Positions 11,640-19,700 of a stretch of 22,289 nt of DNA are shown piece after piece (position 1 is the stretch's first letter; each line of letters begins with the position of its first letter). The notes beneath the pieces were generated by a model that saw nothing but the letters and a program-made list of their open reading frames with translations, was not told the origin of the DNA and ran no database searches. Location: NCBI GenBank assembly GCA_017609795.1, contig JAFCDH010000033.1:1-22289 (forward strand), written 5' to 3'. The stretch comes from Candidatus Pacearchaeota archaeon (GTDB lineage: Archaea; Nanobdellota; Nanobdellia; Pacearchaeales; GW2011-AR1). The position numbers and the translations under genes were made by a program.

Positions 11640-14038
11640 AAAAAGAATTTCGTCATTCAAAAGTGAAATTTTTGAACCCAAAAATTCTTAAAGGCAAAAA
11701 TACTAAATATACTATGGAAAAAGAATTTACTTCTCCTTTAGAGAGTGCAACAAGAAAAAGGATAGATGAGATATTAAAAAATCTTCAATGGAAAACAGAT
11801 GAGTTTGGAAACAAGTGCAATGTTTTTACAGAAAGGGTTAGAACAAATGAAGAAAGAAAAAGGATTAAAAACAAATTCCCAAAAGGAAAATTTCCCGATT
11901 ATGTTTTATATTCTTCAGAGGATTTTAAACCTTTAGCGATAATTGAGGCAAAAAGGCAAGGACAGAATTTACAAAAAGCATTAGACCAAGCAAAAGATTA
12001 TGCAGATTGTTTAGATATAAATATAATCTTTGCTGTTGATGGTTCAATAGTTGAGGCAAGAGAAACAACCACAAACAATAGATTAAAGTCTGATGGGCTT
12101 TTAATTACAGAATTAATTAATGAAAAGTTATTATTGAAATTTCTTAAAGAAGGAGCAGAAATATTTTCTCCAAAAAATATAACCCATACTAAAGATGAAC
12201 TAATTGAAACTTTTTCTTTTGCTAATGATTTATTAAGACAGGAAGGAATGAGGGAAGGGGTTGAAAGATTTACTGAATTTTCAAATTTATTATTTCTTAA
12301 ATTAATTGACGAAATAGAAGAAGATAGGGAAAAGAGAGGAGAAAAAAGGAGATTAGAAAAGAGATATTGTTGGAGTAGTTTTAATAAAAAACCTGCAAAA
12401 GAATTAATGGATTATATTAATGATACTGTGTTGCCTAAACTTGTAAATAAATATAATGGTAGTGGAGATGTTTTTAATAGTGAATTAGTAATAAAAAATG
12501 CAAATATTCTCAAAAAAATTATAAGCAAACTTTCAGAATTAACTTTAGCTAATACTGAAAGTGATATTAAGGGAGATGCTTTTGAATATTTTTTAAAGAA
12601 TTCTATTACTGTTGGAAATGATTTAGGGGAATATTTTACTCCAAGACATATTGTTAAATTGGTTGTTGATTTAATAGACCCAAATTTTGGTGATACTATT
12701 TATGACCCTTGTTGTGGAACTGGTGGCTTTTTAATTGAAGCTTTTAGACATATAAGAAAAAAAGTGAAACCTACAAAAGATAATATTAATTTTTTAGAGA
12801 ATAAAACTATTTATGGTAGAGAATTAACAGGAACAGCAAAAATAGCAAAAATGAATATGATACTTGCTGGAGATGGACACACTAATATAAAACAAATGGA
12901 TAGTTTAAGTGAACCTATAAATGAAGAATATGATGTAATTCTTACTAATTATCCCTTTTCTCAAAAAACACAATTCGCAAACTTATATGGGTTAAATACA
13001 ACAGAAGGAAATCCTGTTTTTCTTAAACATATTATTGATGCATTAAAAGAGGGGGGAAGGGCAGGGATAGTTGTTCCTGATGGTGTTCTCTTTGGAAAGG
13101 GAAAAGATTACATTAAAGTTAGAAAATTACTTGTTGAAAATTGTAATGTCAAAGCAGTTATTCAACTGGATACAGCTGTTTTTAGACCATACACTGCACA
13201 ACCAACAAGTATTTTAATATTTGAAAAAAAGAAACAGACAGATAAAATATGGTTCTTTGAAGTTTTAGAAGATGGATTTAAAAAAACAACAAGTAAGAAA
13301 GGACGACCCCCCATTAAAGAAGATGATATTCCTACTTTAAGGGCATTATGGAATGATAAACAAGAAACAGAAAAATCCTTTTTTGCAGATTTTGAAAAAA
13401 TTAAGGGTTCTCGTGAAGATTATAAGTTATTTATGAATTATCATAAACCACGAAGAGAAATAAAAAATCCTATGGCATTAGGAGAACTTTGTAAAGAACC
13501 GATTTTAGGGGGAACTCCCGCTAAAAAAGATAAAACCTATTATGGAGATAAATATTTATGGGTTAATATTGCAGATATGAAAGGGAAATTTATAACCGAT
13601 ACTCAATTTAAATTAAGTGAAAAAGGAAAAGAAAAATTAAGTAGTAAAGAAATAAAAAAAGGAACATTACTTATGTCATTTAAATTAACATTAGGAAAAA
13701 CTGCTTTTGCAGGAAAAGATTTGTTTACAAATGAAGCGATTTGTGGTTTAATACCTAAAGATAAAGATGATGAAACCTTTGGAGAATATCTTTATTATAT
13801 TCTTCCATTAGTGGATTATATGCCTTATGCACAAAGAGCTTCTAAAGGATATACATTAAATAAAGATTTAATCCCAACAGTAGAGATACCTTTCCCAAGC
13901 AAAACCCAAAGAAGAAAGATAATAGAAAAATTAAAGAAAATGTTTAAGGAATTAAAAGATAAAAAAGAAGAATTTGAGAAAGATATAGAAAAAAGGGAAA
14001 ATCAGATAAATAATTTTATGGAAAATTTAATCTCTTAA
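11636..14038 (+). CDS. Single-chain restriction-modification-specificity enzyme
   Basis: The 800-residue protein joins three parts. Residues 31-165 form a Type I HsdR-N-like nuclease (PD-(D/E)xK residues D88, E104 and K106 in IIEAKR). Residues 190-560 form an HsdM-like N6-adenine methyltransferase with GEYFTP (331-336), SAM motif DPCCGTGGF (357-365) and catalytic NYPF (438-441), a variant of NPPF also found in some HsdM proteins. From about 612 there is one HsdS-type target-recognition domain, ending in a long charged coiled coil (760-800). There is no helicase translocase, so it resembles Type IIG/IIB enzymes that cut near their site. A single recognition domain suggests dimerisation for a bipartite site. 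The first 26 residues are basic and may be spurious; ATG 11714 is an alternative start. It overlaps the transposase gene. Confidence 0.87.
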   Translation: MKKEFRHSKVKFLNPKILKGKNTKYTMEKEFTSPLESATRKRIDEILKNLQWKTDEFGNKCNVFTERVRTNEERKRIKNKFPKGKFPDYVLYSSEDFKPLAIIEAKRQGQNLQKALDQAKDYADCLDINIIFAVDGSIVEARETTTNNRLKSDGLLITELINEKLLLKFLKEGAEIFSPKNITHTKDELIETFSFANDLLRQEGMREGVERFTEFSNLLFLKLIDEIEEDREKRGEKRRLEKRYCWSSFNKKPAKELMDYINDTVLPKLVNKYNGSGDVFNSELVIKNANILKKIISKLSELTLANTESDIKGDAFEYFLKNSITVGNDLGEYFTPRHIVKLVVDLIDPNFGDTIYDPCCGTGGFLIEAFRHIRKKVKPTKDNINFLENKTIYGRELTGTAKIAKMNMILAGDGHTNIKQMDSLSEPINEEYDVILTNYPFSQKTQFANLYGLNTTEGNPVFLKHIIDALKEGGRAGIVVPDGVLFGKGKDYIKVRKLLVENCNVKAVIQLDTAVFRPYTAQPTSILIFEKKKQTDKIWFFEVLEDGFKKTTSKKGRPPIKEDDIPTLRALWNDKQETEKSFFADFEKIKGSREDYKLFMNYHKPRREIKNPMALGELCKEPILGGTPAKKDKTYYGDKYLWVNIADMKGKFITDTQFKLSEKGKEKLSSKEIKKGTLLMSFKLTLGKTAFAGKDLFTNEAICGLIPKDKDDETFGEYLYYILPLVDYMPYAQRASKGYTLNKDLIPTVEIPFPSKTQRRKIIEKLKKMFKELKDKKEEFEKDIEKRENQINNFMENLIS

Positions 14039-14129
14039 TTTTTTTCTCCTAAATAACACCCTTTAACTTAACAATGAACTATTTGAAATAATTATTATTA
14101 TTACCCAAATCTTTTAAACAAAAATATCT

Positions 14130-14205
14130 TCTAATCTATGTGCTTCACCAAGCCTAAAACGCTTGGTTTTAAAGCAAGCACACATTTATCACAGCAAAGG
14201 TTAGA
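14130..14205 (+). ncRNA. Candidate structured RNA (76 nt)
   Basis: Three nested stems fit by eye. The closing stem is TCTAATC (14130-14136) with GGTTAGA (14199-14205), one G-U pair. Next is TGTGCTT (14139-14145) with AAGCACA (14176-14182). The inner hairpin is CCAAGC (14148-14153) with GCTTGG (14161-14166) around a 7-nt loop. The size is tRNA-like, but there is no T-arm or B-box and the anticodon would be AAA, so it is not a normal tRNA. It may be a regulatory RNA, a degenerate tRNA-like element or a DNA structure of the mobile unit. Confidence 0.4.
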
Positions 14206-14241
14206 CTTGTTCTATTTCTTATATACTAAAACATAGAAATA

Positions 14242-14250
14242 TTTATAAAT
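14242..14250 (+). promoter_or_regulatory. TATA box for RHH-like/surface-protein operon
   Basis: TTTATAAAT lies 21-29 nt upstream of the ATG at 14271 with no Shine-Dalgarno site between, the usual leaderless layout in this window. Confidence 0.6.
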
Positions 14251-14270
14251 ACTCACTCACTCATTATTTA

Positions 14271-14393
14271 ATGAAGTCTATTTATGAAAAGTTTAGTGAT
14301 AAAGAATTTAAAGATTTAAAAAAGAAAAAAGGGAAATTGTCTTGGCATGATTTTATTTTATTATTACTAGAAGGAGGTTTAAAAAATGAATAA
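14271..14393 (+). CDS. Ribbon-helix-helix-like protein (40 aa)
   Basis: The peptide has FSDKEFKDLKKKKGKLSWHD (8-27) followed by a hydrophobic helix FILLLLEGG (28-36). This is the short strand-helix-helix plan of antitoxin/CopG-like proteins, where a Trp begins the last helix. Its 3' end contains the Shine-Dalgarno site (GGAGG, 14373-14377) for the surface protein and overlaps it by 8 nt. It leads an operon extending to the SF3 helicase. As with the other RHH-like genes, it is the first gene after a leaderless promoter, suggesting autoregulation. Confidence 0.55.
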   Translation: MKSIYEKFSDKEFKDLKKKKGKLSWHDFILLLLEGGLKNE

Positions 14394-15189
14394 GAAAAAA
14401 TTATTAATGTTTGGACTACCTCTATTATGTTTAGTGATTGTTAGTGCTGGAATAATATATTTAACAAGTGTTGATGTTACCTTCGGAGTTGGAGAACCTT
14501 TAGAAGTTGAAGATAGTCCCTTAAATTTTTCTGGATATGCTGGAGAGTGTATATCAAAAACAATACATATTGGTAATAAAGCTAATGGTATAATTCCAAT
14601 TCAATTATTTTGGAATGAATTAAGTAATATGGCTGGAAGCACATATACAACTGATATGCCAAAGTTAGACAATGTTGCTATTGGTGGCAGCGATATTTCA
14701 ATTGAATTATGTTATAATTCAGATAGTATTGTTGGAGATGTTAGTGGAGAAGTTATTGTTGTTAGAGGAAATGGAAATAATGCAATAGCAAGTTTCACTC
14801 AAAAAGATTTAACAACATGGGAACATCAAGGAGATACTGTTAGTATAATTTATAGTGTAAGTGGAGAAACATTTAATGTTGCTGGAATTCCAGAAGAATA
14901 TACTTTAATATATTATCCAAATACTGCTGGAGATGTTTTTGCAACAAATGTTGCTAATGCAATTGCATTAACTGAAGGTTCAAATGATATTGAAAGTTTA
15001 CCAATTAGTTTAGATGATGGAGATAATTATTGCACAAATGGATTTAATCCAGATGCAACAGTTTGTGTTGGTGCAAAATTGTGGCTGATTCCTGGGACAA
15101 GTGAAAATGCTATGAATGACCTTTCAACTTGGACTAATGCAGAAAATTATCTATTTGAAACAGATCTAATAACATATACAAAACAATAA
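14386..15189 (+). CDS. Secreted surface protein with Ig-like beta domain (267 aa)
   Basis: A signal peptide or anchor spans residues 1-28 (basic head, hydrophobic core, small residues). The rest is rich in Asn, Thr, Ser, Gly and beta strands. Cysteines at 55, 109, 216 and 227 are suitable for two disulfides. The first half (30-130) looks like an immunoglobulin-like beta sandwich. The second half (140-262) carries GIPEEYTLIYYPN and FNPDATVCVGAKLWLIPG, ending FETDLITYTK; I recall similar modules in proteins of DPANN archaea, not verified. It should be exported and folded outside. The next gene also encodes a surface protein, so the pair may form a complex or fibre. Confidence 0.75.
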   Translation: MNKKKLLMFGLPLLCLVIVSAGIIYLTSVDVTFGVGEPLEVEDSPLNFSGYAGECISKTIHIGNKANGIIPIQLFWNELSNMAGSTYTTDMPKLDNVAIGGSDISIELCYNSDSIVGDVSGEVIVVRGNGNNAIASFTQKDLTTWEHQGDTVSIIYSVSGETFNVAGIPEEYTLIYYPNTAGDVFATNVANAIALTEGSNDIESLPISLDDGDNYCTNGFNPDATVCVGAKLWLIPGTSENAMNDLSTWTNAENYLFETDLITYTKQ

Positions 15190-15242
15190 ATAGATTTTAA
15201 TTTATTTTTTTTATTTTTTAATTTAGAGAGGAGAAAAACAAG

Positions 15243-15806
15243 ATGGAAAAATCAAATATAATATTATTCGGAGCAATAACATTTGTGCTATTAAGTATGG
15301 CTATAATTACTGCTTACTATGCAGGAGATACTATAGAAGTAGATTTAAATGAATTAGAAACATATACAAATCATACTATTGAAGGAAACACAAGTAATAT
15401 AAATATTTCTGTAAATGATTTGATTGCTACAATAATTATTCCAGTTGATTATGAAGTTGGAGATTTTAAAATAACTTTTTATGGATATAAAAATAAAGTT
15501 GTTACTTATGATGGAAGTGATAATAGTGGTTCTGGTGGAAGCAGCAACAGTCAATCTTATACATGGAAAGGAGCTAGTCCAAAGAAAGAAGATGTAAATA
15601 AAACAGAAGTAATTACAGAACCTAAACCTGTTGATGAACCAGAAATAATTACCGAACCTGAAGTTGAAAAGAAAATACCTTTTTGGGTTTGGATTATAGT
15701 TGGGGTTTTATTTTTGATTGTTGTAATTGGTATTATAATTTATTTTAAAGAGGATATTGAAGAATCAGAAACAGTGGTTGAACTACCAAATAATTACAAC
15801 GAGTGA
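15243..15806 (+). CDS. Membrane-anchored surface protein (187 aa)
   Basis: The N-terminal hydrophobic segment (5-26) looks like a signal or anchor. It is followed by an extracellular beta-rich domain (27-90) with several N-x-S/T sites. After that come a Gly/Ser linker (SGSGGSSNS, 95-103), an acidic Pro-rich stalk (110-145), a strong C-terminal transmembrane helix (about 147-168) and a short acidic tail inside. This head-linker-stalk-anchor plan fits a surface adhesin, a receptor-binding protein or an anchor for the preceding secreted protein. An AGGAG Shine-Dalgarno site precedes the ATG. The 50-nt gap from the previous gene is A/T-rich with no clear terminator. Confidence 0.75.
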   Translation: MEKSNIILFGAITFVLLSMAIITAYYAGDTIEVDLNELETYTNHTIEGNTSNINISVNDLIATIIIPVDYEVGDFKITFYGYKNKVVTYDGSDNSGSGGSSNSQSYTWKGASPKKEDVNKTEVITEPKPVDEPEIITEPEVEKKIPFWVWIIVGVLFLIVVIGIIIYFKEDIEESETVVELPNNYNE

Positions 15807-15846
15807 TTAGAAAACTTTAAAAAGAAGTAAGAATATTATATTGTTA

Positions 15847-15858
15847 GCTCTTCGGAGT
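15847..15858 (+). promoter_or_regulatory. UUCG-tetraloop hairpin before RBS
   Basis: GCTC-TTCG-GAGT forms a short stem closed by the very stable C(UUCG)G loop. It lies directly upstream of the GAGGTGA Shine-Dalgarno site of the 89-aa gene. It could protect the 5' end or modulate translation; this is inference. Confidence 0.35.
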
Positions 15859-15866
15859 GAGGTGAG

Positions 15867-16136
15867 ATGATGGAAATGACAAATGAAAAATATGACGAGG
15901 ACTATAGAAAATTAGAGTTCTTGAAATCAACTAATAAAAAATTACATATTAAAATTATAGCTGGAGCTGATAAAGGTTTATTTAGAAATGGTTTTATATT
16001 AGATATTTCTTTAGATAAGGGATGTTTAGTTTTTGTTGATGATGTTCTAAAAGAACTTCCATATTTATTTGAAGAAGTTGATATTCCAGGGATTAAGTTT
16101 TATACAGATGGAAAGGAGGTGAATAAAAATGATTGA
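15867..16136 (+). CDS. Small soluble hypothetical protein (89 aa)
   Basis: The mixed alpha/beta protein has no membrane segment. Beta-rich middle: KLHIKIIAGADKGLFRNGFI (about 27-46), then an acidic end. The Shine-Dalgarno site GAGGTGA (15859-15865) is too close to the first ATG, so initiation probably uses ATG 15870 or 15876, trimming 1-3 residues. It overlaps the next gene by 8 nt and encodes that gene's RBS. I do not recognise a family. Confidence 0.7.
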   Translation: MMEMTNEKYDEDYRKLEFLKSTNKKLHIKIIAGADKGLFRNGFILDISLDKGCLVFVDDVLKELPYLFEEVDIPGIKFYTDGKEVNKND

Positions 16137-16404
16137 TGAAAATAAATTAGTTAATGATTTTCAAAAAGCTATGTGGGTTAATAATGAAAAAATAATCCAA
16201 AGAAACCTAAAGAAAGTTAAACCCTGTCATAAATTAGGATACTGTCCTTATGGTGCTATGGTTGAAGCTTTCCAATTAAAAAAGAAAAGGGATAAAGTTT
16301 CTTGTAAAGTATTTGGACATGATTGTCCTATGTTCTATAATGCTGAAGATTTAAGTGAATTTGGGGAAGGAAGAATCAAAGCAGAGAAGGAGGGGAAAGA
16401 ATAA
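16129..16404 (+). CDS. Cysteine-rich small protein, CPYG/GHDCP motif (91 aa)
   Basis: The ATG follows a full Shine-Dalgarno site (GGAGGTGA). The core has PCHKLGYCPYGAMVEAF (31-47), then SCKVFGHDCPMFYNAE (58-73): four Cys plus His, spaced like a metal site (zinc or iron-sulfur). I recall this CPYG...GHDCP pattern from small proteins in archaeal and phage genomes, but cannot check it. The 72-aa protein at 21089 has a looser version (CIHLEYC). The likely role is metal-dependent binding; no enzyme motif is seen. Its stop shares a base with the next ATG. Confidence 0.7.
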   Translation: MIDENKLVNDFQKAMWVNNEKIIQRNLKKVKPCHKLGYCPYGAMVEAFQLKKKRDKVSCKVFGHDCPMFYNAEDLSEFGEGRIKAEKEGKE

Positions 16405-16580
16405 TGGTATTAATATATCCCACAGGTTGGGGAGGCAAGCCAGATAAGATTGATGAGTTTAGTGCTAACTTATTTTTAATAGTTCATGGAGTTGGAAAAG
16501 GAATTACATATAAACAAGCAGCATTACAAATTGAGGAATTAGTTAAATGGAGGGAAAAGAATGGACAGAGCAATAAATAA
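16404..16580 (+). CDS. Small helical hypothetical protein (58 aa)
   Basis: The ATG overlaps the previous TAA (TAATG) and follows a GGAGG site; the frame ends at TAA 16580, overlapping the CoiA-like gene by 20 nt. It begins MVLIYPTGWGGKPDK, then two helices (about 17-35 and 37-53) with KGITYKQAALQIEELVKW, which could be a helix-turn-helix. Tight coupling on both sides supports it. No family recognised. Confidence 0.6.
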   Translation: MVLIYPTGWGGKPDKIDEFSANLFLIVHGVGKGITYKQAALQIEELVKWREKNGQSNK

Positions 16581-17808
16581 AAAAACAGATAAACTTGTTC
16601 ATGCTTTTGATGTTTTTAAAGATGGATCTTATCAAAATTTAATAAAAGGGGAATGGATTTCACCAAAAGATTCTATTCATAATTGGGATGAAATTCAAGA
16701 AGAAGATAGTTTTGTTCACTATGTTAAAGAAAAAAGATATACTAATTGGAAAGGAACAGATATTGTTAGCAGACCCCATTTTGCAGTATATCCAGGTTCT
16801 AAAGCAAAAACTGTTGGAGAAACCCCGGAACATAAAATGTTAAAAAATTGGATGTTTAATAGATTATATAAGGATGATTTAGAAATAATTTATTCCAAAG
16901 CAACTAAAAAATATAAATTTGATAATATTAATAAATTATCAGAATTAAAAATAGATTGGAATAATTATTCAGTTGAAGTTCCAATTAGGAGCAGGAAAAA
17001 CTTACAAGCAGATATCCTTCTTCCATTTAAAAAAAAGCATGAGTTGTTAGGTTATGGTATTGTAATAGAAATACAATTATCAAAACAAAATAAAGAACAA
17101 ACATATAATAGAAGCATAGATAGAGCAATAAATGGCTATTCAACAATTTGGCTTTTTGAAAATGATTTTGAAATTAATGAGGATGAAATAGAATTAAAAT
17201 CAAATAAATTAAAAGTATTTAGTTTCTCTTCAGAATTAAAACACTCTGGGAAAAAATTTGCAAGAGAACTTAAAATATTAGTTGAGAATCAATGTAGATA
17301 TTTAGATATTAAAAAAGAAGAACTCATAAAAAAAACAGAAGAAATAGAAGATTATAAATTAGAAATAATAGAAGAATTAAAGAAAAAAATTAATGGTTTC
17401 TTTGGTTATAAAATAAAAGAAATTAGTGAAAATTTTAATGAAGAAATTGCAAATAAAGTTCAAAAAGATTTCTTTGAAAAAAATGAGTATAAAATAACTA
17501 AATTAATTAATGATGGTTTAAAAGATTATATCAATGAAGAATTATTTAATAATATCACAAATAAATTAAATTTAGAAGATATTAAAGAAGAAGCTAAAAA
17601 CCTTTTAAAAAATAAGATAGAAAATTATAAAATTTATAAAGAATTTATATCAGATCCTCCAAGATGTGGTGGATGTAATTCTAACTTAATTTTAGATAAT
17701 GGACAATATGGTTTATGGTTAAAATGTCCAAACTATCCTTATTGTAAAGCAAAGAATTCTCACTCAATTCCTAATGAAATAAAGGTGATATTCAATGATA
17801 AAGATTAA
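16561..17808 (+). CDS. CoiA-like nuclease with C-terminal topoisomerase-type zinc ribbon
   Basis: The protein has 415 residues. The N-terminal half matches the competence CoiA-like layout: RPHFAVYP (71-78), TPEHKMLKNWMFNRL (88-102), QADILLP (149-155) and VIEIQLS (168-174). Candidate PD-(D/E)xK residues are E90, D151 and E170/Q172, with the family's downstream Trp-Leu strand (197-198). A long Lys/Glu-rich helical region (about 235-360) leads to CGGC...CPNYPYC (about 369-393), a topoisomerase I-type zinc ribbon that binds DNA. CoiA-like proteins act on incoming single-stranded DNA in bacterial competence. In a mobile element, recombination or end processing is more likely. It overlaps the SF3 helicase gene by 14 nt, so they probably work together. 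Confidence 0.8.
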   Translation: MDRAINKKTDKLVHAFDVFKDGSYQNLIKGEWISPKDSIHNWDEIQEEDSFVHYVKEKRYTNWKGTDIVSRPHFAVYPGSKAKTVGETPEHKMLKNWMFNRLYKDDLEIIYSKATKKYKFDNINKLSELKIDWNNYSVEVPIRSRKNLQADILLPFKKKHELLGYGIVIEIQLSKQNKEQTYNRSIDRAINGYSTIWLFENDFEINEDEIELKSNKLKVFSFSSELKHSGKKFARELKILVENQCRYLDIKKEELIKKTEEIEDYKLEIIEELKKKINGFFGYKIKEISENFNEEIANKVQKDFFEKNEYKITKLINDGLKDYINEELFNNITNKLNLEDIKEEAKNLLKNKIENYKIYKEFISDPPRCGGCNSNLILDNGQYGLWLKCPNYPYCKAKNSHSIPNEIKVIFNDKD

Positions 17809-19591
17809 GATAATAAAAGATACTGAAAAATGCAAAAGGGGGGAGATAGTCCAAGCATCTAAAAAGAATGCTGAAAGTTATGTTAAAAATGGTTATGCAG
17901 AATACATTAATAAACCAAAAGTCCTATCTAAAAAAACAATTAAAAAATTAATTGCAAAAGAAGCTAAAAAATTTAGAGATAAAAATCCAAAAGTAAAGAA
18001 AGCAATTAAGAAAGTTAGAAAGCAAAAAAAGATGGATGAGAAACCTAAGAAATTAGATACAGAAACTATTGGAGAATATATTAAATCTTGGGCTTCAATG
18101 GGTATGACTTTAGAAGTTATTGCCTCAATAAAAAAAGCATCTAAGAATTCTGATTTTACAATCCAAGAATTAAAAGAGTTAGTTAAAAAAGAAATTAGTG
18201 AGATTGAAAAACCTGTAGAAGAAGAACAAATTAGAAGTTTATCAGTAAGAGAACAATACTTAGAATATATCAGAGATAAAAAATGGGGGGAGGCAAGCGA
18301 AATTTTAGTTGATTATGTTTTAAAACATAATCACATCTATACAACTAAAGATGATAATAAATCTGAGATATGGGTTTATGAAGATGGAATATATACTGAT
18401 CATGGAAAGAGTCAAATAAAAAAGATTTTAAGGAATTTATTAGGCACATGGTATTCTGTTTTTGTTTTTAATAATGTTATTGCAAAAATAGAACCAGATA
18501 CTTTTATCAATTCACAAGATTTTTTTAGTGTTAATTATAAAGATGAGGTTCCTATTCAAAATGGGATATTAAATATCTTCACAAGAGAAATTAGCCCATT
18601 TACACCAACCAAAATATTTTTTAATAAACTTCCTGTAAAGTATAATCCAGAAGCAAAGTGTGAAAAGATAAATGAATTTCTAGAAACAATATTATCAAAT
18701 AAAGAAGATAAAGATGTTTTTTATGAGATAGGGGGATTTACTTTACTAAAAGAATACACCTTTGAAAAAGCATTTATGTTCGTTGGGAACGGGCGGAATG
18801 GAAAAGGAAAGTCATTAGAATTATTAAAAAGAATGATTGGTGCTGAGAATTGTTATTCCCTTCCTTTATCTGCTTTGGATTCTCAAAATGCAGATGTTCA
18901 TCAACTATTTGGAAAGATGATTAATATGGCTGGGGATATTGGTTCAAAGGATTTAAAAGATACTTCTATGTTCAAAGGATTAACTGGAAGAGATTTAATC
19001 ACAACAAAAAGAAAATTCCTTAATGCTTTAACTTTTGAAAATTATGCTAAGTTTGTTTTTGCTTGTAATGATTTGCCGATGGTTTATGATACTTCAAAAG
19101 GTTTCTGGGATAGGTGGGTGCTATTAGAATTTCCATACTACTTTGCAGATAAAGAAGAATTTGAGAAAGCTACTGAAGAACAATTAAAATATTGGAAACT
19201 TAGAGATGAAGATATAATTAATAAAATTATTTCTCCAGAAGAATTATCAGGATTATTAAATAAATGTTTAGATGGTTTAGATAGGTTATTAAAAAATAGA
19301 AAGTTTAGTTCAACAAAAGGATCTGAAGAAGTTAAAAATACTTGGATTAGAAAATCAAATAGTTTTATGGCCTTTTGTATTGATTTGTTAGAAGAGGATT
19401 ATGATACAATCATAACTAAAAAAGATTTAAGAAAAAAATATATGAGTTATTGTAAGGAACATAAAGTGTCTGGAAAATCTGATTTTGTTATTAAAAGAGT
19501 TTTACAAGAAATGTTTGGAGCTATTGATGATAGGCAACAAATATTTGAAAATTATGAATATGTTTGGAAGGGGGTTAAATTCAAATGTTAG
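17795..19591 (+). CDS. SF3 helicase, D5/P4 primase-helicase type
   Basis: The 598-residue protein has a D5-N-like region followed by a superfamily 3 helicase core. Walker A is GNGRNGKGKS (about 331-340), Walker B lies around MINMAGDIG (about 378-386), and motif C is FACNDLP (about 422-428) followed by GFWDRW, typical of poxvirus D5/phage P4-like helicases. A winged-helix-like end (about 520-598) closes it. The first 40 residues resemble a small domain found at the start of phage primases (GEIV...A...NGYAEYI). A Lys-rich linker follows. No primase active site is evident, so priming may be done elsewhere. It is the likely replicative helicase or initiator of the element, translationally coupled to the CoiA-like nuclease. 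Confidence 0.9.
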   Translation: MIKIKIIKDTEKCKRGEIVQASKKNAESYVKNGYAEYINKPKVLSKKTIKKLIAKEAKKFRDKNPKVKKAIKKVRKQKKMDEKPKKLDTETIGEYIKSWASMGMTLEVIASIKKASKNSDFTIQELKELVKKEISEIEKPVEEEQIRSLSVREQYLEYIRDKKWGEASEILVDYVLKHNHIYTTKDDNKSEIWVYEDGIYTDHGKSQIKKILRNLLGTWYSVFVFNNVIAKIEPDTFINSQDFFSVNYKDEVPIQNGILNIFTREISPFTPTKIFFNKLPVKYNPEAKCEKINEFLETILSNKEDKDVFYEIGGFTLLKEYTFEKAFMFVGNGRNGKGKSLELLKRMIGAENCYSLPLSALDSQNADVHQLFGKMINMAGDIGSKDLKDTSMFKGLTGRDLITTKRKFLNALTFENYAKFVFACNDLPMVYDTSKGFWDRWVLLEFPYYFADKEEFEKATEEQLKYWKLRDEDIINKIISPEELSGLLNKCLDGLDRLLKNRKFSSTKGSEEVKNTWIRKSNSFMAFCIDLLEEDYDTIITKKDLRKKYMSYCKEHKVSGKSDFVIKRVLQEMFGAIDDRQQIFENYEYVWKGVKFKC

Positions 19592-19689
19592 GACTTCTAA
19601 GACCTCTATGGTTTTTAAATACCTATAAGAGGAGTGCTCCTATGGTTCGATAATAGAATAGGGTAGATGTCCTAACATTCCTAACATTT
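19583..19689 (+). repeat. Inverted repeat and hairpins after helicase gene
   Basis: AAATGTTAGGAC (19583-19594, spanning the helicase stop) is matched by GTCCTAACATT (19669-19679), and CCTAACATT recurs at 19680-19688. Between the arms, CCTCT-ATGGT can pair imperfectly with ACCTATA-AGAGG, and AGGAG-TG-CTCCT forms a tight hairpin. The motif TCCTATGGTT/CCTCTATGGTT occurs twice. It may be an mRNA 3' structure, an operator or part of a replication origin; none is proven. Confidence 0.4.
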
Positions 19690-19700
19690 TACATATAAAA

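Larger units (their letters stand above)
10717..14063 (+). mobile_element. Possible transposable unit: transposase plus R-M-S cargo
   Basis: The transposase and the R-M-S gene overlap (ATGA) and are flanked by a short imperfect inverted repeat: AAGGGTGCT at 10717-10725 against AAGGGTGTT read on the minus strand from 14063. No target-site duplication of 6-9 nt is visible with these ends and the repeat is short. The boundaries are therefore only suggestive. Confidence 0.3.
14039..14270 (+). other. Intergenic gap before surface-protein operon
   Basis: Nothing coding is convincing in these 232 nt. After the R-M-S stop there is a T-rich stretch (14038-14046) that could end transcription. The gap then holds a candidate folded RNA at 14130-14205 and the promoter of the RHH-like gene at 14242-14250, with a CTCA direct repeat just after it (14252-14263). 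Confidence 0.5.

Noticed and set aside
10717..14063. Secure IS ends with target duplication
   Set aside because: Inverted match is only about 8 of 9 nt and no 6-9-nt direct repeat flanks it; kept as low-confidence only.
14148..14166. tRNA anticodon arm
   Set aside because: A 7-nt loop is present, but there is no T-arm, D-arm or conserved B-box and the anticodon AAA is not expected.
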